A stretch of DNA of 64,000 nt from an uncultured Prevotellaceae bacterium (GTDB taxonomy: Bacteria; Bacteroidota; Bacteroidia; Bacteroidales; UBA3663). A program made the position numbers and the translations under genes. The notes under the pieces are model-generated. The model was not told the DNA's origin. It made no database searches and worked only from the letters and a program-made list of their open reading frames with translations. The stretch lies in NCBI GenBank assembly GCA_900319235.1, contig ONNR01000002.1:172731-236730 (forward strand), written 5' to 3'. This document shows positions 36,014 to 44,740 of the stretch, piece by piece (position 1 is the first letter of the stretch; every line of letters begins with the position of its first letter).

Positions 36014-36036
36014 CCTGTTCCAAATTTTTAAATGTT

Positions 36037-36076
36037 TTGCGGGGGCAAAGATAGTGCCTTTTCCTTGCCCCCGCAA
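36037..36076 (-). terminator. Terminator hairpin of the NADAR gene overlapping the rpoD promoter
   Basis: TTGCGGGGGCAA (36037-36048) and TTGCCCCCGCAA (36065-36076) are perfect inverted repeats of 12 bp. On the minus strand they follow the stop of the NADAR gene by six bases and lead into AAAC..TTTAAAAATTTGG. The complement of 36046-36053 is TATCTTTG, the rpoD -7 box, partly inside the stem. Confidence 0.65.
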
Positions 36077-36082
36077 TCTTTT

Positions 36083-37312
36083 TCAACCTTGCATTAGCTT
36101 ATCCCTTACCACCATCAAAGCGAAACCCAGCAGATTGATGCCATACCACTTTTCGGCATTCTTGGCATCCTTGTTGTCTTCTCTCATACCGATGCCCCAG
36201 ACTCTGTCGTAGGGGCTAGCTTCGACCAGAATCGCCGAGCCTGTATTCAGCAGGAACTTTCGCAGCTTTTCGTTTTGACCGAACTTCGCCAGATTGCCCT
36301 TGACAACCACATCGAATTTGTGCTGGTCCCAGATTTCGGGATCGAAGCCCTTTACCTCGCGTCCCAAATCCTTGATAATGCTGGGCTCTTCCTCCTTCAT
36401 GATGCGTTGGCGTGTTTCTTCGTCGCCGAAGATTCGTGCCTTCTCGGCCATCATGTATTGCTCGGCACTTTTGTAGGTCACTCCATCCACTTCGAACGTG
36501 CATCTCTGCCATTGGCTCAGGCAGCCATTCGATACACTTTCGAGTTTCGCACCACCCTCTCTCCAGAAGAAGATGAAGTCCAGATTCTTCTTGGCTTTCT
36601 GCTGATCCCAAACCCAGATGGGATTGTATTTCGAAGGATTGCCCTTCACGGCAGCAGCTAGTTTCATTTCTTGCCAGCGGCTATTGCGGGCTTCTCTCTT
36701 CTTGGCCTCCTCCTTCACGCGCAACTTGAGATCCTCCATCTGCTGAGGCCAAAGAGCTTTCTCTTCGTCGGTTAGCAAGCGTTCTACGGCCTTGACGATG
36801 AGTGACGCGTGACTCAATGGCTTTCTGGCATCCTCGATGTCTGGATTCGTGTCGTAGTCAAGCAGCACAACGACGCCGTTCACACACATTTCCTTGATTC
36901 GCAGTACAAGGTTCCAGCAGCGATTTTCGAGCATCCAATTGTAGGAAGGCACATAGATCTCCTTGCGTGCATCGATGTAGCTCAACAGTTCCGCGGAATG
37001 CAATCCTTTCTGGTGCCCCAGGCAGTTGCCCAGTTTCTTTCCGCTGCGCTTGATGCCGGACATCTTCCTGTTGTACAGTTTGTTCGTGTCTACGCCTTCG
37101 TTTTCAAAGACCTTCAAGGCTTGCCAGATGCCCTCTACCGTTTCGGCTTCCTCATCAGGGCTGAAAGGTACGGGGATTCCTCCGATAGGGAAGAACGGGC
37201 TCAATCGCACAAATTCATTTTTCGACTTGCTGGTGACGTCAATGATTTGTGCCCCGGGGTACTTCTCCTTCAACGTCTCTTCCTTCGTTCTTTTGTTTTC
37301 AATTAGAATCAT
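36083..37312 (-). CDS. NADAR domain protein with N-terminal domain of unknown function
   Basis: A 409-residue cytoplasmic protein from ATG 37312, chosen because GGAGAG stands four bases upstream. Residues from about 240 to 409 form a NADAR (YbiA-like) domain: FFWREGG, LSQWQRCTFEVDGVTYKSAEQYMM, then KGFDPEIWDQHKFDVVVKGN and TGSAILVEASPYDRVWGIGM. NADAR proteins act on ADP-ribose derivatives, some as ADP-ribosyl hydrolases that reverse DarT-type DNA modification. Residues 1-190 contain a second conserved-looking domain (FFPIGGIPVPFSP, GIWQALKVFENEG) possibly of the DUF6939 type. No DarT-like toxin is adjacent. Confidence 0.82.
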   Translation of the reverse strand: MILIENKRTKEETLKEKYPGAQIIDVTSKSKNEFVRLSPFFPIGGIPVPFSPDEEAETVEGIWQALKVFENEGVDTNKLYNRKMSGIKRSGKKLGNCLGHQKGLHSAELLSYIDARKEIYVPSYNWMLENRCWNLVLRIKEMCVNGVVVLLDYDTNPDIEDARKPLSHASLIVKAVERLLTDEEKALWPQQMEDLKLRVKEEAKKREARNSRWQEMKLAAAVKGNPSKYNPIWVWDQQKAKKNLDFIFFWREGGAKLESVSNGCLSQWQRCTFEVDGVTYKSAEQYMMAEKARIFGDEETRQRIMKEEEPSIIKDLGREVKGFDPEIWDQHKFDVVVKGNLAKFGQNEKLRKFLLNTGSAILVEASPYDRVWGIGMREDNKDAKNAEKWYGINLLGFALMVVRDKLMQG

Positions 37313-37454
37313 TACTCTCCTTTTTAAATAAATAACCAATTACCCACATCTCTCTCCCAATGTGGGCCTCTATTTATTAATGTCAAATCTGCGAAAATGT
37401 AAACACATTATTTATTTAAAAGAGCATAATCTTGCAAATCTCACAAAACTTTCG

Positions 37455-37462
37455 TATCTTTG
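37455..37462 (+). promoter_or_regulatory. Promoter -7 box (TATCTTTG) of the metallopeptidase gene
   Basis: TATCTTTGCCCC lies 25 bases before ATG 37487, which decides for this start over a TTG at 37460. Confidence 0.65.
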
Positions 37463-37486
37463 CCCCAGATTTCAATCATTTTATCT

Positions 37487-38356
37487 ATGTATTCCCTTCG
37501 TAAACACCTTCTTTGGGTATTCGCCTTCGTTTCCTTGACGTTTACAATGAAGGCTCAGACCTCATGGCTCGAGACACTTGGCATCGATTTTGACTTCGAC
37601 GTGCCGAAACCTGTCGTTACCTACAAGGATCTGATCGGTGTAGGTTCGGCACGCCATATGTCAGGCAATATCTGCGTACTCTATCTTTTTGTGGGTACCG
37701 AAACGAGCCAATGGAGCCAGGATGAGATCGAAGCCACCGCCCAAAAACTCTATGCTGCAGAAGACTGGCTCAAGGCAGAGGCACTCCGTTATGGAAAGAA
37801 GGTGGAATTCCACAACTATTCCATCAAACGCCAGCTTACCGACAACAATATTCCAAGCGATCCCTTCAAGCCAGATGCTGTCAACTATCCCAAGACGGTT
37901 CTTCGTCGTTTCGGTTACAATAGTAACCGAGAGTTGCACAATATTCTTTTGCGCAAGACTAATTGCCAGCAGTTCCTGGTGCTTATCTTTCCGCGTATTG
38001 CCGGCCGTTGTTACGCCTCGGCAGTCAATCGCAATATGGCCCGAAACGGATCGGGCCGCACTTTGCCCGAGTGCTGTATGCTCTATCAGATCTCGAATGA
38101 TACAGGTCGGGAGTTGCAGGTGGGACGCATCGCCCACGAGATGCTGCACCTCTTCGGCGCCTGGGACTTCTATGCCGTCAATGCCGATGACAAGGAGCGA
38201 AGTGATAGGGCCGCAGAACTCTATCCTACGAGCATTATGTTGCGCTCCTATGGCGATATTGCTCAGCGTTCCATTGATCCACTCACTGCCTGGCTCACTG
38301 GCCTTTCGCGTAAAGAACAGGAGTGGTACAAGGAATTGATGCCACCACAACAGTGA
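37487..38356 (+). CDS. Secreted zinc metallopeptidase-like protein
   Basis: A 289-residue protein with a signal peptide (LTFTMKAQ, cleavage about residue 23). The motif HEMLHLFGAWD near residue 217 matches HExxHxxGxxD, the zinc site of metzincin-type peptidases, where two His and the final Asp or His bind zinc and Glu is the catalytic base. A YPTSIML stretch further on may be the Met-turn. No propeptide or sorting domain is obvious. The family is not one I can name. It stands alone ahead of the ABC efflux operon. Confidence 0.65.
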   Translation: MYSLRKHLLWVFAFVSLTFTMKAQTSWLETLGIDFDFDVPKPVVTYKDLIGVGSARHMSGNICVLYLFVGTETSQWSQDEIEATAQKLYAAEDWLKAEALRYGKKVEFHNYSIKRQLTDNNIPSDPFKPDAVNYPKTVLRRFGYNSNRELHNILLRKTNCQQFLVLIFPRIAGRCYASAVNRNMARNGSGRTLPECCMLYQISNDTGRELQVGRIAHEMLHLFGAWDFYAVNADDKERSDRAAELYPTSIMLRSYGDIAQRSIDPLTAWLTGLSRKEQEWYKELMPPQQ

Positions 38357-38391
38357 TTCGGAGGCCTGTCAACTTTTTTTAACGTAGTATA

Positions 38392-38423
38392 TTTGGTCGG
38401 TTTTGAAAATACACTTATATTTG
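38392..38423 (+). promoter_or_regulatory. Promoter of the ABC efflux operon (TTTG, 20 bases, TATATTTG)
   Basis: TTTG at 38392-38395 and TATATTTG at 38416-38423, 23 bases before ATG 38447. Confidence 0.75.
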
Positions 38424-38446
38424 CACCGACAAAACAAGTATTTTTA

Positions 38447-39124
38447 ATGATACGTCTGCAGAACATTCATAAGACCTACCAATCTGCAACACCGTTGCAT
38501 GTGCTCAAAGGCATCGATCTCAATATCGAAGCAGGTGAACTCGTGAGCATTATGGGAGCTTCGGGATCGGGAAAATCCACTTTGCTGAATATTTTAGGAA
38601 TCCTCGACGACTATGACGAAGGCACTTACACCCTCGATGGCACTCTCATTCGTGGGCTGAGCGAGACGCGTGCCGCCGAACTGCGCAACCAGATGATCGG
38701 ATTCGTCTTTCAATCGTTCAATCTCATCAGCTTCAAGAATGCTATGGAGAATGTCGCACTTCCTTTATATTATAAAGGTGTGGGCAGACGCAAACGCAAC
38801 GAACTCGCTTTGGAATATCTCGAGAAGATGGGCCTTCGCGAGTGGGCTGACCATTATCCGAGTGAAATGTCGGGAGGTCAGAAGCAACGTGTGGCCATCG
38901 CTCGTGCCCTCATCGCCAATCCGAAGATTATCCTGGCCGATGAGCCGACGGGTGCTCTCGATTCTAAGACCACGCTTGAGGTGATGGACTTGCTCAAGCA
39001 GGTGAACCGCGAAGAAGGGAAGACTGTCATCATCGTGACTCACGAGCGTGACATCGCCAATGCCACCGACCGCATTATTCATATCAAGGACGGACAGATA
39101 TCGAGTGACGTCAAACAACAATGA
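38447..39124 (+). CDS. ABC transporter ATP-binding protein, MacB/LolD type
   Basis: A 225-residue ATPase: Walker A GASGSGKST (37-45), Q-loop FVFQSFNLI, signature MSGGQKQR, Walker B IILADEPTGALD and switch His in VTHERD. The sequence is of the MacB/LolD group that works with FtsX-like permeases. Its stop overlaps the next ATG (ATGA), so it is the first gene of a four-gene efflux operon. The start at 38447 follows from the promoter at 38392-38423. Confidence 0.93.
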   Translation: MIRLQNIHKTYQSATPLHVLKGIDLNIEAGELVSIMGASGSGKSTLLNILGILDDYDEGTYTLDGTLIRGLSETRAAELRNQMIGFVFQSFNLISFKNAMENVALPLYYKGVGRRKRNELALEYLEKMGLREWADHYPSEMSGGQKQRVAIARALIANPKIILADEPTGALDSKTTLEVMDLLKQVNREEGKTVIIVTHERDIANATDRIIHIKDGQISSDVKQQ

Positions 39125-40362
39125 TAATAGACCAAATAGAGGAGATATATGTCTCGATGAGCCGCAACAAGCTGCGCATCGCACTGACGGGATTCAGCAT
39201 TGCCTGGGGCATCTTCATGCTCATCGTGCTGCTGGGTGCCGGCAACGGGCTGCTGCATGGTATGGAGGATGCATTTGCATCGCGGAGCATCAACACTGTG
39301 TCGCTTAGCCCGGGCTGGACATCACAGAGCTTCGAGGGCTTGCGACGGTATCGCGAGATGTATCTCGACAGCGAGGACCTTCAGTTGCTTCGCAACAGGT
39401 TCCCTCATCAGATTGCCGATGCACAACCGACCTATGAGGCTTCGGTGCGTGCTTCTAAAGGCCTGCTCTATACGACGACGTCGCTGATGGGTGTCTTCCC
39501 AGAGTACATCACTACGAACGGATACACTGTGGTAGAAGGACGCTCAATCAACGAGATGGACCTTCGTGACAATCGCAAGGTGTGCATGGTCACAGCCAAG
39601 ACGATTGAAGAACTCTTCGGAGATGAAGAGCCACATCTGGGCGAATGGATTGACCTCTATGACATCCCGTTCCAGATCGTGGGCAATTACAAGGCTCCTA
39701 TGGAAGGTGAGACCGATATCCTTTCGCCCATAACAACGGTTGGCACCATCTACAAACCCAATGGACACTTTTCGAGGATAACCTTTCTGGTGAAGAACCT
39801 CGAAACTCCTGAGGCCAATGAGGAGTTCAACAAGGCCCTAAAGACTGTCTTGTCAAGTTCCAAGCGCTACGACCCGCAGGACAGAAATGCCTATTGGGTA
39901 TGGAATTCGTATGAGGACTACTTGCAGACAATGCGCATCCTGCGTTACATCACGCTGTTTATATGGCTTATCGGTATTGCTACACTGATAGCTGGCGTGA
40001 CAGGTATCTCGAACATTATGCTCATTACTGTGCGAGAAAGGACTCGCGAGTTCGGTATCCGCAAGGCATTGGGAGCACGGCCTCGTCAGATTGTTTCGCT
40101 GGTGCTGCTCGAGTCGGTTGCCATCGCACTGGTCTTCGGCTACATAGGTATGCTGGTAGGCACTCTTTTGACCAAAGGCGTCGATGCTATCCTCAAGATG
40201 AGTGGGGGCGATGGAGCAGCAATGTTCAAGGACCCGACGGTGGATTTCAAGACCGTTCTGATGGCTACCTTCGTGATGGTCATTGCTGGTATGATAGCAG
40301 GATATATTCCCGCCAAGCGGGCTGTAAGTATCAAACCTGTGGAAGCTTTGGCTGCGAATTAA
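39121..40362 (+). CDS. ABC transporter permease, MacB/FtsX type
   Basis: A 413-residue protein with one N-terminal transmembrane segment (FSIAWGIFMLIVLLGAG), a large periplasmic MacB-type core domain (about residues 40-270), and three C-terminal segments including SNIMLITVRERTREFGIRKALGA, the coupling motif of this family, and IAGYIPAKRAVSIKPVEAL. It pairs with the similar permease encoded next, suggesting a heterodimer. Confidence 0.92.
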   Translation: MIIDQIEEIYVSMSRNKLRIALTGFSIAWGIFMLIVLLGAGNGLLHGMEDAFASRSINTVSLSPGWTSQSFEGLRRYREMYLDSEDLQLLRNRFPHQIADAQPTYEASVRASKGLLYTTTSLMGVFPEYITTNGYTVVEGRSINEMDLRDNRKVCMVTAKTIEELFGDEEPHLGEWIDLYDIPFQIVGNYKAPMEGETDILSPITTVGTIYKPNGHFSRITFLVKNLETPEANEEFNKALKTVLSSSKRYDPQDRNAYWVWNSYEDYLQTMRILRYITLFIWLIGIATLIAGVTGISNIMLITVRERTREFGIRKALGARPRQIVSLVLLESVAIALVFGYIGMLVGTLLTKGVDAILKMSGGDGAAMFKDPTVDFKTVLMATFVMVIAGMIAGYIPAKRAVSIKPVEALAAN

Positions 40363-40363
40363 T

Positions 40364-41614
40364 ATGGAAGAACTTTGGCAAGAGATATGGCAGACAATTA
40401 GCCGCAACAAGTGGCGTTCGCTGATGACGGCCTTCGGTGTATTCTGGGGGTTGTTGATGTTGATTCTGCTGCTTGGTTTCGGTGCGAGCATCACAGGTGG
40501 ACTTCTGGACAGTATCAAGAGTGTCCCGAGCAATAGTATCTTTGTGATGGGATCACGCACTACGATTTCATACAAGGGCTTTGGCCGAGATCGCCGAATC
40601 TCAGTCGATAACATCGATATGCAGCTTGTGAAAAACGAGATGTCCGACCAGATTCGCTTTATTACTCCCATCAACTTTGCCGGAACCAAGAATGCGAATG
40701 TTGGAGAATTCAATTACGATGCCTCAGTAGTGGGTACAACGCCGAGCTACTACCACGTTCTGCCTACGCAGATGATCTATGGCCGCTACCTGAATGAAGT
40801 GGATCAACGTGAACGACGCAAAGTGTGTGTCATTGGGCGACAGACCTACGAGACACTTTTCCCCGGGGGAGGCGACCCTTGTGGACAGATGGTGCAAGTA
40901 GGTAGCATTTCCTACACCATCGTAGGCGTTGCCAAGAAACTGTCCGAATTGGTTTCCATCGGCACCGATCTGGATCGCTCGCTGCTCTTACCTATCAATA
41001 CCGAGCAGCTGATGTATAACGAAGGTTCGCAGATTGACCTGTGTGTCTTCACACTGAGAGACAAGTATCCGGTCAGCGAATGGCAGGAGCCGATACTCAG
41101 TATTATGAAGGATCACCACTATGTGCATCCCGACGACAAGAGTGCCTTCTTTACCATCAATCTTGCCGATCTGGTCACAGCATTCTCGTTGCTGTTCCGA
41201 GGCTTGGACATTCTGCTTTGGATTGTAGGCTGTGGCTCACTGCTTGCCGGACTGATTGGTATCTCGAACATTATGCTGGTGACCGTCAAGGAACGTACAC
41301 AAGAGATTGGCATCCGCAGGGCATTGGGCGCAAAACCCCAAACCATCGTGCGCCAGATATTGGCCGAAAGTCTGGTATTGACGGCATCGGCAGGCCTGAT
41401 TGGTCTGATGACAGGCGTCTGGCTGCTACGTTTGGCTGGAAAGATCATCGAGGCGAATCCCTTGGAGGATTATCCTTTGGGCAATCCCCAGATTAGTTTC
41501 TCGGTAGCTTTGGCTGCTACGTTCGTCATCATCGTCGGTGGACTGCTTGCGGGCTGGATGCCTGCTAAGCGTGCGATGAAGATCAAGGCCATCGAGGCGC
41601 TCAGGGAAGAGTGA
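40364..41614 (+). CDS. ABC transporter permease, MacB/FtsX type, second subunit
   Basis: A 416-residue homologue of the preceding permease: N-terminal segment FGVFWGLLMLILLLGFG, periplasmic core, then ISNIMLVTVKERTQEIGIRRALGA and AGWMPAKRAMKIKAIEALRE. It starts one base after the preceding stop. The pair with ATPase and membrane fusion protein is the usual Bacteroidota macrolide/peptide export layout; no TolC-like gene is present in the window. Confidence 0.92.
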   Translation: MEELWQEIWQTISRNKWRSLMTAFGVFWGLLMLILLLGFGASITGGLLDSIKSVPSNSIFVMGSRTTISYKGFGRDRRISVDNIDMQLVKNEMSDQIRFITPINFAGTKNANVGEFNYDASVVGTTPSYYHVLPTQMIYGRYLNEVDQRERRKVCVIGRQTYETLFPGGGDPCGQMVQVGSISYTIVGVAKKLSELVSIGTDLDRSLLLPINTEQLMYNEGSQIDLCVFTLRDKYPVSEWQEPILSIMKDHHYVHPDDKSAFFTINLADLVTAFSLLFRGLDILLWIVGCGSLLAGLIGISNIMLVTVKERTQEIGIRRALGAKPQTIVRQILAESLVLTASAGLIGLMTGVWLLRLAGKIIEANPLEDYPLGNPQISFSVALAATFVIIVGGLLAGWMPAKRAMKIKAIEALREE

Positions 41615-41633
41615 TGACGCAGAAAACAGTTAG

Positions 41634-41684
41634 TCTAGATATTCTAGATATTCTAGAAAATCTAGAGACTCTAGAAAATCTAGA
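41634..41684. repeat. TCTAGANNN 9-bp tandem array, six copies
   Basis: TCTAGA at 41634, 41643, 41652, 41661, 41670 and 41679, with spacers TAT, TAT, AAA, GAC, AAA. It separates the second permease from the membrane fusion protein inside one operon, so it would be transcribed. Same design as 21513-21554. Confidence 0.88.
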
Positions 41685-41716
41685 ATCAATAGAACAAAAT
41701 TAAACTACTATATAAT

Positions 41717-42826
41717 ATGAAGAAGTACATCAATATTGCTGTCTGGTGCGTGATAGGACTGTTTGTCCTTTATACATTCTATTACCTCTATCAGCAGGCA
41801 CAGCCCAAGGTGAAGGTCTACGAAGTGCTTGCACCTGAAACGCGTGACATTGTGAAGACTAGCGTTGCCAGTGGCAAGGTGGAGCCGCGCGACGAGGTGA
41901 ACATCAAGCCTCAGATCCAGGGAATCATCACCGAACTATATGTCGAGGCAGGCAACAAGGTGAAGCAGAACGATCCGATTGCGAAGGTTGCAGTTATCCC
42001 CGATATGGCACAACTCAACAATGCGCAAAGCAATGTACGCACGGCACAATTAACTCTTGAAGAGACCCAGCGCGAGCACGACCGACTGAAGACCCTGCAT
42101 GAGAAGGGGCTCGTTTCGCACGAAGAGTTCGAAAAGAGCCAGAATGCGCTCGACAAGGCCATCGAGTCGCGACAAGCCGCACAGGATCAGCTCGATATTG
42201 TGACCGATGGCATTAGCAAACGTTCGGGCAAGATCAATACGACCATTGTTCGAAGCACTATTTCGGGTACAATTCTCGAAGTCCCTGTCAAAATTGGTAC
42301 TTCGGTCATCAATGCGAACTCGTTCAACGAAGGTACGACAGTGGCCACGGTGGCCGATATGAGCAATATCATTTTCCGTGGCAATATTGACGAAACCGAA
42401 GTAGGACGACTGCGCCAAGGTATGCATATCGATCTCACCATCGGAGCTATTCAGGGTGTTACATTGCCTGCTACGCTCGAATACATCTCGCCAAAGGGCA
42501 ACGAGAGTAATGGCGCTATCCTCTTCGAGATCAAGGCTGCAGCACAGATTCCAGACACGATTGTTGTTCGAGCTGGGTACAGTGCAAATGCAAAGATTGA
42601 GTTCGAGCGTCGAGACCAGGCACTCACCATTCAGGAAACTGCCATCGAGTTTGAAGGAGATTCAACCTTTGTCTATCGCCTCACATCGAGTGAGACCGCC
42701 AAGCCACAAAGCTTTGAGCGTATTCCAGTCGAAGTTGGACTGAGCGATGGTCTTTACATCGAGGTGACCAAAGGTGTCACAAGCGATATGAAGCTTCGTG
42801 GAAACGAAATAAATGAAGAGAACTAA
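41717..42826 (+). CDS. Periplasmic adaptor subunit of ABC efflux system (HlyD/MacA-like)
   Basis: A 369-residue protein with an N-terminal membrane anchor (AVWCVIGLFVLYTFYYLY), a split lipoyl domain (KVEPRDEVNIKPQIQGIITELYVEAGNKV and IVRSTISGTILEVPVKIGTSV), a helical hairpin between them (LEETQREHDRLKTLHEKGLVSHEEFEKS), and a beta-barrel domain. It bridges the MacB-like permeases to an outer membrane channel encoded elsewhere. It is the last gene of the operon, ended by 42854-42883. Confidence 0.9.
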   Translation: MKKYINIAVWCVIGLFVLYTFYYLYQQAQPKVKVYEVLAPETRDIVKTSVASGKVEPRDEVNIKPQIQGIITELYVEAGNKVKQNDPIAKVAVIPDMAQLNNAQSNVRTAQLTLEETQREHDRLKTLHEKGLVSHEEFEKSQNALDKAIESRQAAQDQLDIVTDGISKRSGKINTTIVRSTISGTILEVPVKIGTSVINANSFNEGTTVATVADMSNIIFRGNIDETEVGRLRQGMHIDLTIGAIQGVTLPATLEYISPKGNESNGAILFEIKAAAQIPDTIVVRAGYSANAKIEFERRDQALTIQETAIEFEGDSTFVYRLTSSETAKPQSFERIPVEVGLSDGLYIEVTKGVTSDMKLRGNEINEEN

Positions 42827-42853
42827 TAGTAAAGTTGGATTCTTTATGGCAAC

Positions 42854-42883
42854 AAAGGGGGCGGCAAATTTGCCGTCCCCTTT
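42854..42883. terminator. Bidirectional terminator
   Basis: AAAGGGG and CCCCTTT enclose the palindrome CGGCAAATTTGCCG. It lies between two converging operons. Confidence 0.8.
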
Positions 42884-42902
42884 ATCATTATTGAAATGTC
42901 GT

Positions 42903-43424
42903 TTAGAAACCTAACTCGGCCTTGACGAGCGGGAAAACATCATCGCATTGCTCGGGAGAGAAATACATGATGCCTGCCTGCTTAAGGTCGAAGATGTAGG
43001 TGTAGCCGTACTTGTCGCCCACAGTCTGGATGGCCTGCGACACGCGTTCGATGATAGGAGCGGTCTTGGCCTCACGCTGTTCGCGAAGACTTTTGGCAGC
43101 CTTTTCGCGGAACTGCTGTATGCGCTGCTGCAGCTGCTCAATCTCCTGTGCCCTTGCTTCTGCAATGTTGGGGTCGAGTGTCTGCTGAACGGCTACGAAG
43201 TCACTTACCTTGATCTGATACTCTTCGCCCATTTTCTGAATCTCGTTGTCGTAGGAGAGCTGTATCTGTGCCAACTCATCCTCCACGGCCTTGCTTTCGG
43301 GCATAAGTCGGAAGAGCTGGGCCATGTCGATATTGCCAAACTTGGGTGCCTTTGGTTCGGACTGTGCATTTAGTCCGTAGACGAATAGGCAGGACAAAAG
43401 ACAGATTGCAAGGAAGTGCTTCAT
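42903..43424 (-). CDS. OmpH/Skp family periplasmic chaperone, third copy
   Basis: A 173-residue protein with a signal peptide (FVYGLNAQ). FGNIDMAQLFRLMPESKAVEDELAQ and the C-terminal GYTYIFDLKQAGIMYFSP frame a long central coiled coil (about 45-125), as in Skp. Skp trimers carry unfolded outer membrane proteins through the periplasm to BamA. It is the last of three tandem ompH genes; its sequence is more diverged (PEQCDDVFPLV) than the other two. Confidence 0.88.
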   Translation of the reverse strand: MKHFLAICLLSCLFVYGLNAQSEPKAPKFGNIDMAQLFRLMPESKAVEDELAQIQLSYDNEIQKMGEEYQIKVSDFVAVQQTLDPNIAEARAQEIEQLQQRIQQFREKAAKSLREQREAKTAPIIERVSQAIQTVGDKYGYTYIFDLKQAGIMYFSPEQCDDVFPLVKAELGF

Positions 43425-43455
43425 AAGAGTTTATTGGATGTTCTCTTAACCAATA

Positions 43456-43962
43456 TTACTTAATGCCAAGTTCGGCCTTGACGAGACCGGTCACGTCGGT
43501 AGTCTGCGAAGCCGAGAAATAGGTGGCATCGTTGGTTGGGAAGACGGCAAGGAACTTCTCGCGGTCGCCCACAGCCTTAACGGCCTTGAAGAGCTTCTCC
43601 TGGATCATGCCGAGCTGCTGTTCGCGATACTGGGTGATCTGCTGGTAAGCGCTCTGCTGGTACTGCTCAGCACGCTGCTGGAGTGAACGGAGTTCGTCCT
43701 CACGGACGCCACGTGTCAGCTCATCGAGGGAGTCAGCCTGCTCTACGTAAGCCTGGTACTTGGTCTGGAACTCGTCCTGCATGCTCTTGGCCTGTGTCTG
43801 GAACTTGGTAGTGCGGTCGGCCAATTCCTTCTCGAGGACCGATGTCTCAGGCATAGCCTGCATTACTTCGTCGAGGTTGACGGTACCAATCTTGAGGGTC
43901 TGAGCATAGGAAGTGATGCTTGCGATAGCAATGATGGCTGCTACAAAGAGTTTTTTGAACAT
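43456..43962 (-). CDS. OmpH/Skp family periplasmic chaperone, second copy
   Basis: A 168-residue protein with a signal peptide (ASITSYAQ). The family start LKIGTVNLDEVMQAMPETSVLEKEL and the end DVTGLVKAELGIK enclose a Gln-rich coiled coil (about 45-120). It shares its C-terminal LVKAELG with the copy at 42903, so those two are probably recent duplicates. It should carry outer membrane proteins to the Bam machinery. Confidence 0.9.
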   Translation of the reverse strand: MFKKLFVAAIIAIASITSYAQTLKIGTVNLDEVMQAMPETSVLEKELADRTTKFQTQAKSMQDEFQTKYQAYVEQADSLDELTRGVREDELRSLQQRAEQYQQSAYQQITQYREQQLGMIQEKLFKAVKAVGDREKFLAVFPTNDATYFSASQTTDVTGLVKAELGIK

Positions 43963-44095
43963 AGTTTTGGTGTTTGTTTTGTTTGATTTATTTGATTTCT
44001 ATTGTTTATTTTTATTTGTCGTTGTTTTATTCTAAGACACTTTTACCCCAGTCGATAAACTGGGGCTTTCGATCTAATTGGACCGTTCGGTATCA

Positions 44096-44143
44096 TTCGA
44101 ACCCTTCGAAATTTTTGAACCTTTCGAACCTTTCGAACCTTTC
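44096..44143. repeat. TTCGAANNN 9-bp tandem array, five copies
   Basis: TTCGAACCC, TTCGAAATT, TTTGAACCT, TTCGAACCT, TTCGAACCT from 44096, directly after the stop of the first ompH gene (minus strand). A small hairpin CCCCAGT/ACTGGGG lies at 44046-44065. Shorter copies of the same repeat are at 52203-52220 and 57805-57822. Confidence 0.8.
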
Positions 44144-44144
44144 C

Positions 44145-44654
44145 TTAGTATCCCATCTTCTGCAATACCTCCTTCGAGATATCGATCTTGGGGCTTGCAT
44201 AGATGACGCTTTCGGCCGAAGCGCGGTCGATGACCATCGAGAAATTGTTCTTCTCGGCAATCTCTTTCACGGCATTGTAGATGTCATCCTGGATGTGTCC
44301 CACCAGACTGTTGCGCTTCTGATACAGTTCGCCTTCGGGACCAAAATACTTGAGACGCAGATCCTGCACCTCCTTCTCCTTAGCCAGAATGTCGTTTTCG
44401 CGCTGGATTTTCTGCTCTTGGGTCAGATAGACCATATCGGCCTCATACTGCTTGTACATCTGTTCAGCCTCGGCTGCCAATGTCTCGACTTCGGCCTGCC
44501 AACGCTTGCTGATCTGGTTGAGCTGCTCGTTGGCCATCTCATACTGCGGTATCTGCTTCAGGATATAATCCATGTCGATAAGGGCGTACTTCTGTGCAAA
44601 GGCATTCACGCTGCCCAAGAGGGCGACAACGCATGCGATGATGATTTTCTTCAT
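44145..44654 (-). CDS. ompH: OmpH/Skp family periplasmic chaperone, first copy
   Basis: A 169-residue protein with a signal peptide (GSVNAFAQ). KYALIDMDYILKQIPQYEMANEQLNQ, the coiled coil with EVETLAAEAEQMYKQYEAD, and NFSMVIDRASAESVIYASPKIDISKEVL are typical. It follows bamA by 86 bases in the same direction, the standard Bacteroidota order bamA-ompH, and is the most canonical of the three copies. Confidence 0.92.
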   Translation of the reverse strand: MKKIIIACVVALLGSVNAFAQKYALIDMDYILKQIPQYEMANEQLNQISKRWQAEVETLAAEAEQMYKQYEADMVYLTQEQKIQRENDILAKEKEVQDLRLKYFGPEGELYQKRNSLVGHIQDDIYNAVKEIAEKNNFSMVIDRASAESVIYASPKIDISKEVLQKMGY

Positions 44655-44740
44655 ATAGCAAAAGGATTTTTAAGGGTTGATTTTGCTTTTAAGACTAAAA
44701 GAAAATATTGAAGTTTAAACATTCTGTCTAGAAGTGTCAT

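Noticed and set aside
44041..44143. tRNA gene suggested by TTCGAACC motifs
   Set aside because: The motif repeats every nine bases and there is no acceptor or anticodon stem; it is a tandem nonamer array.
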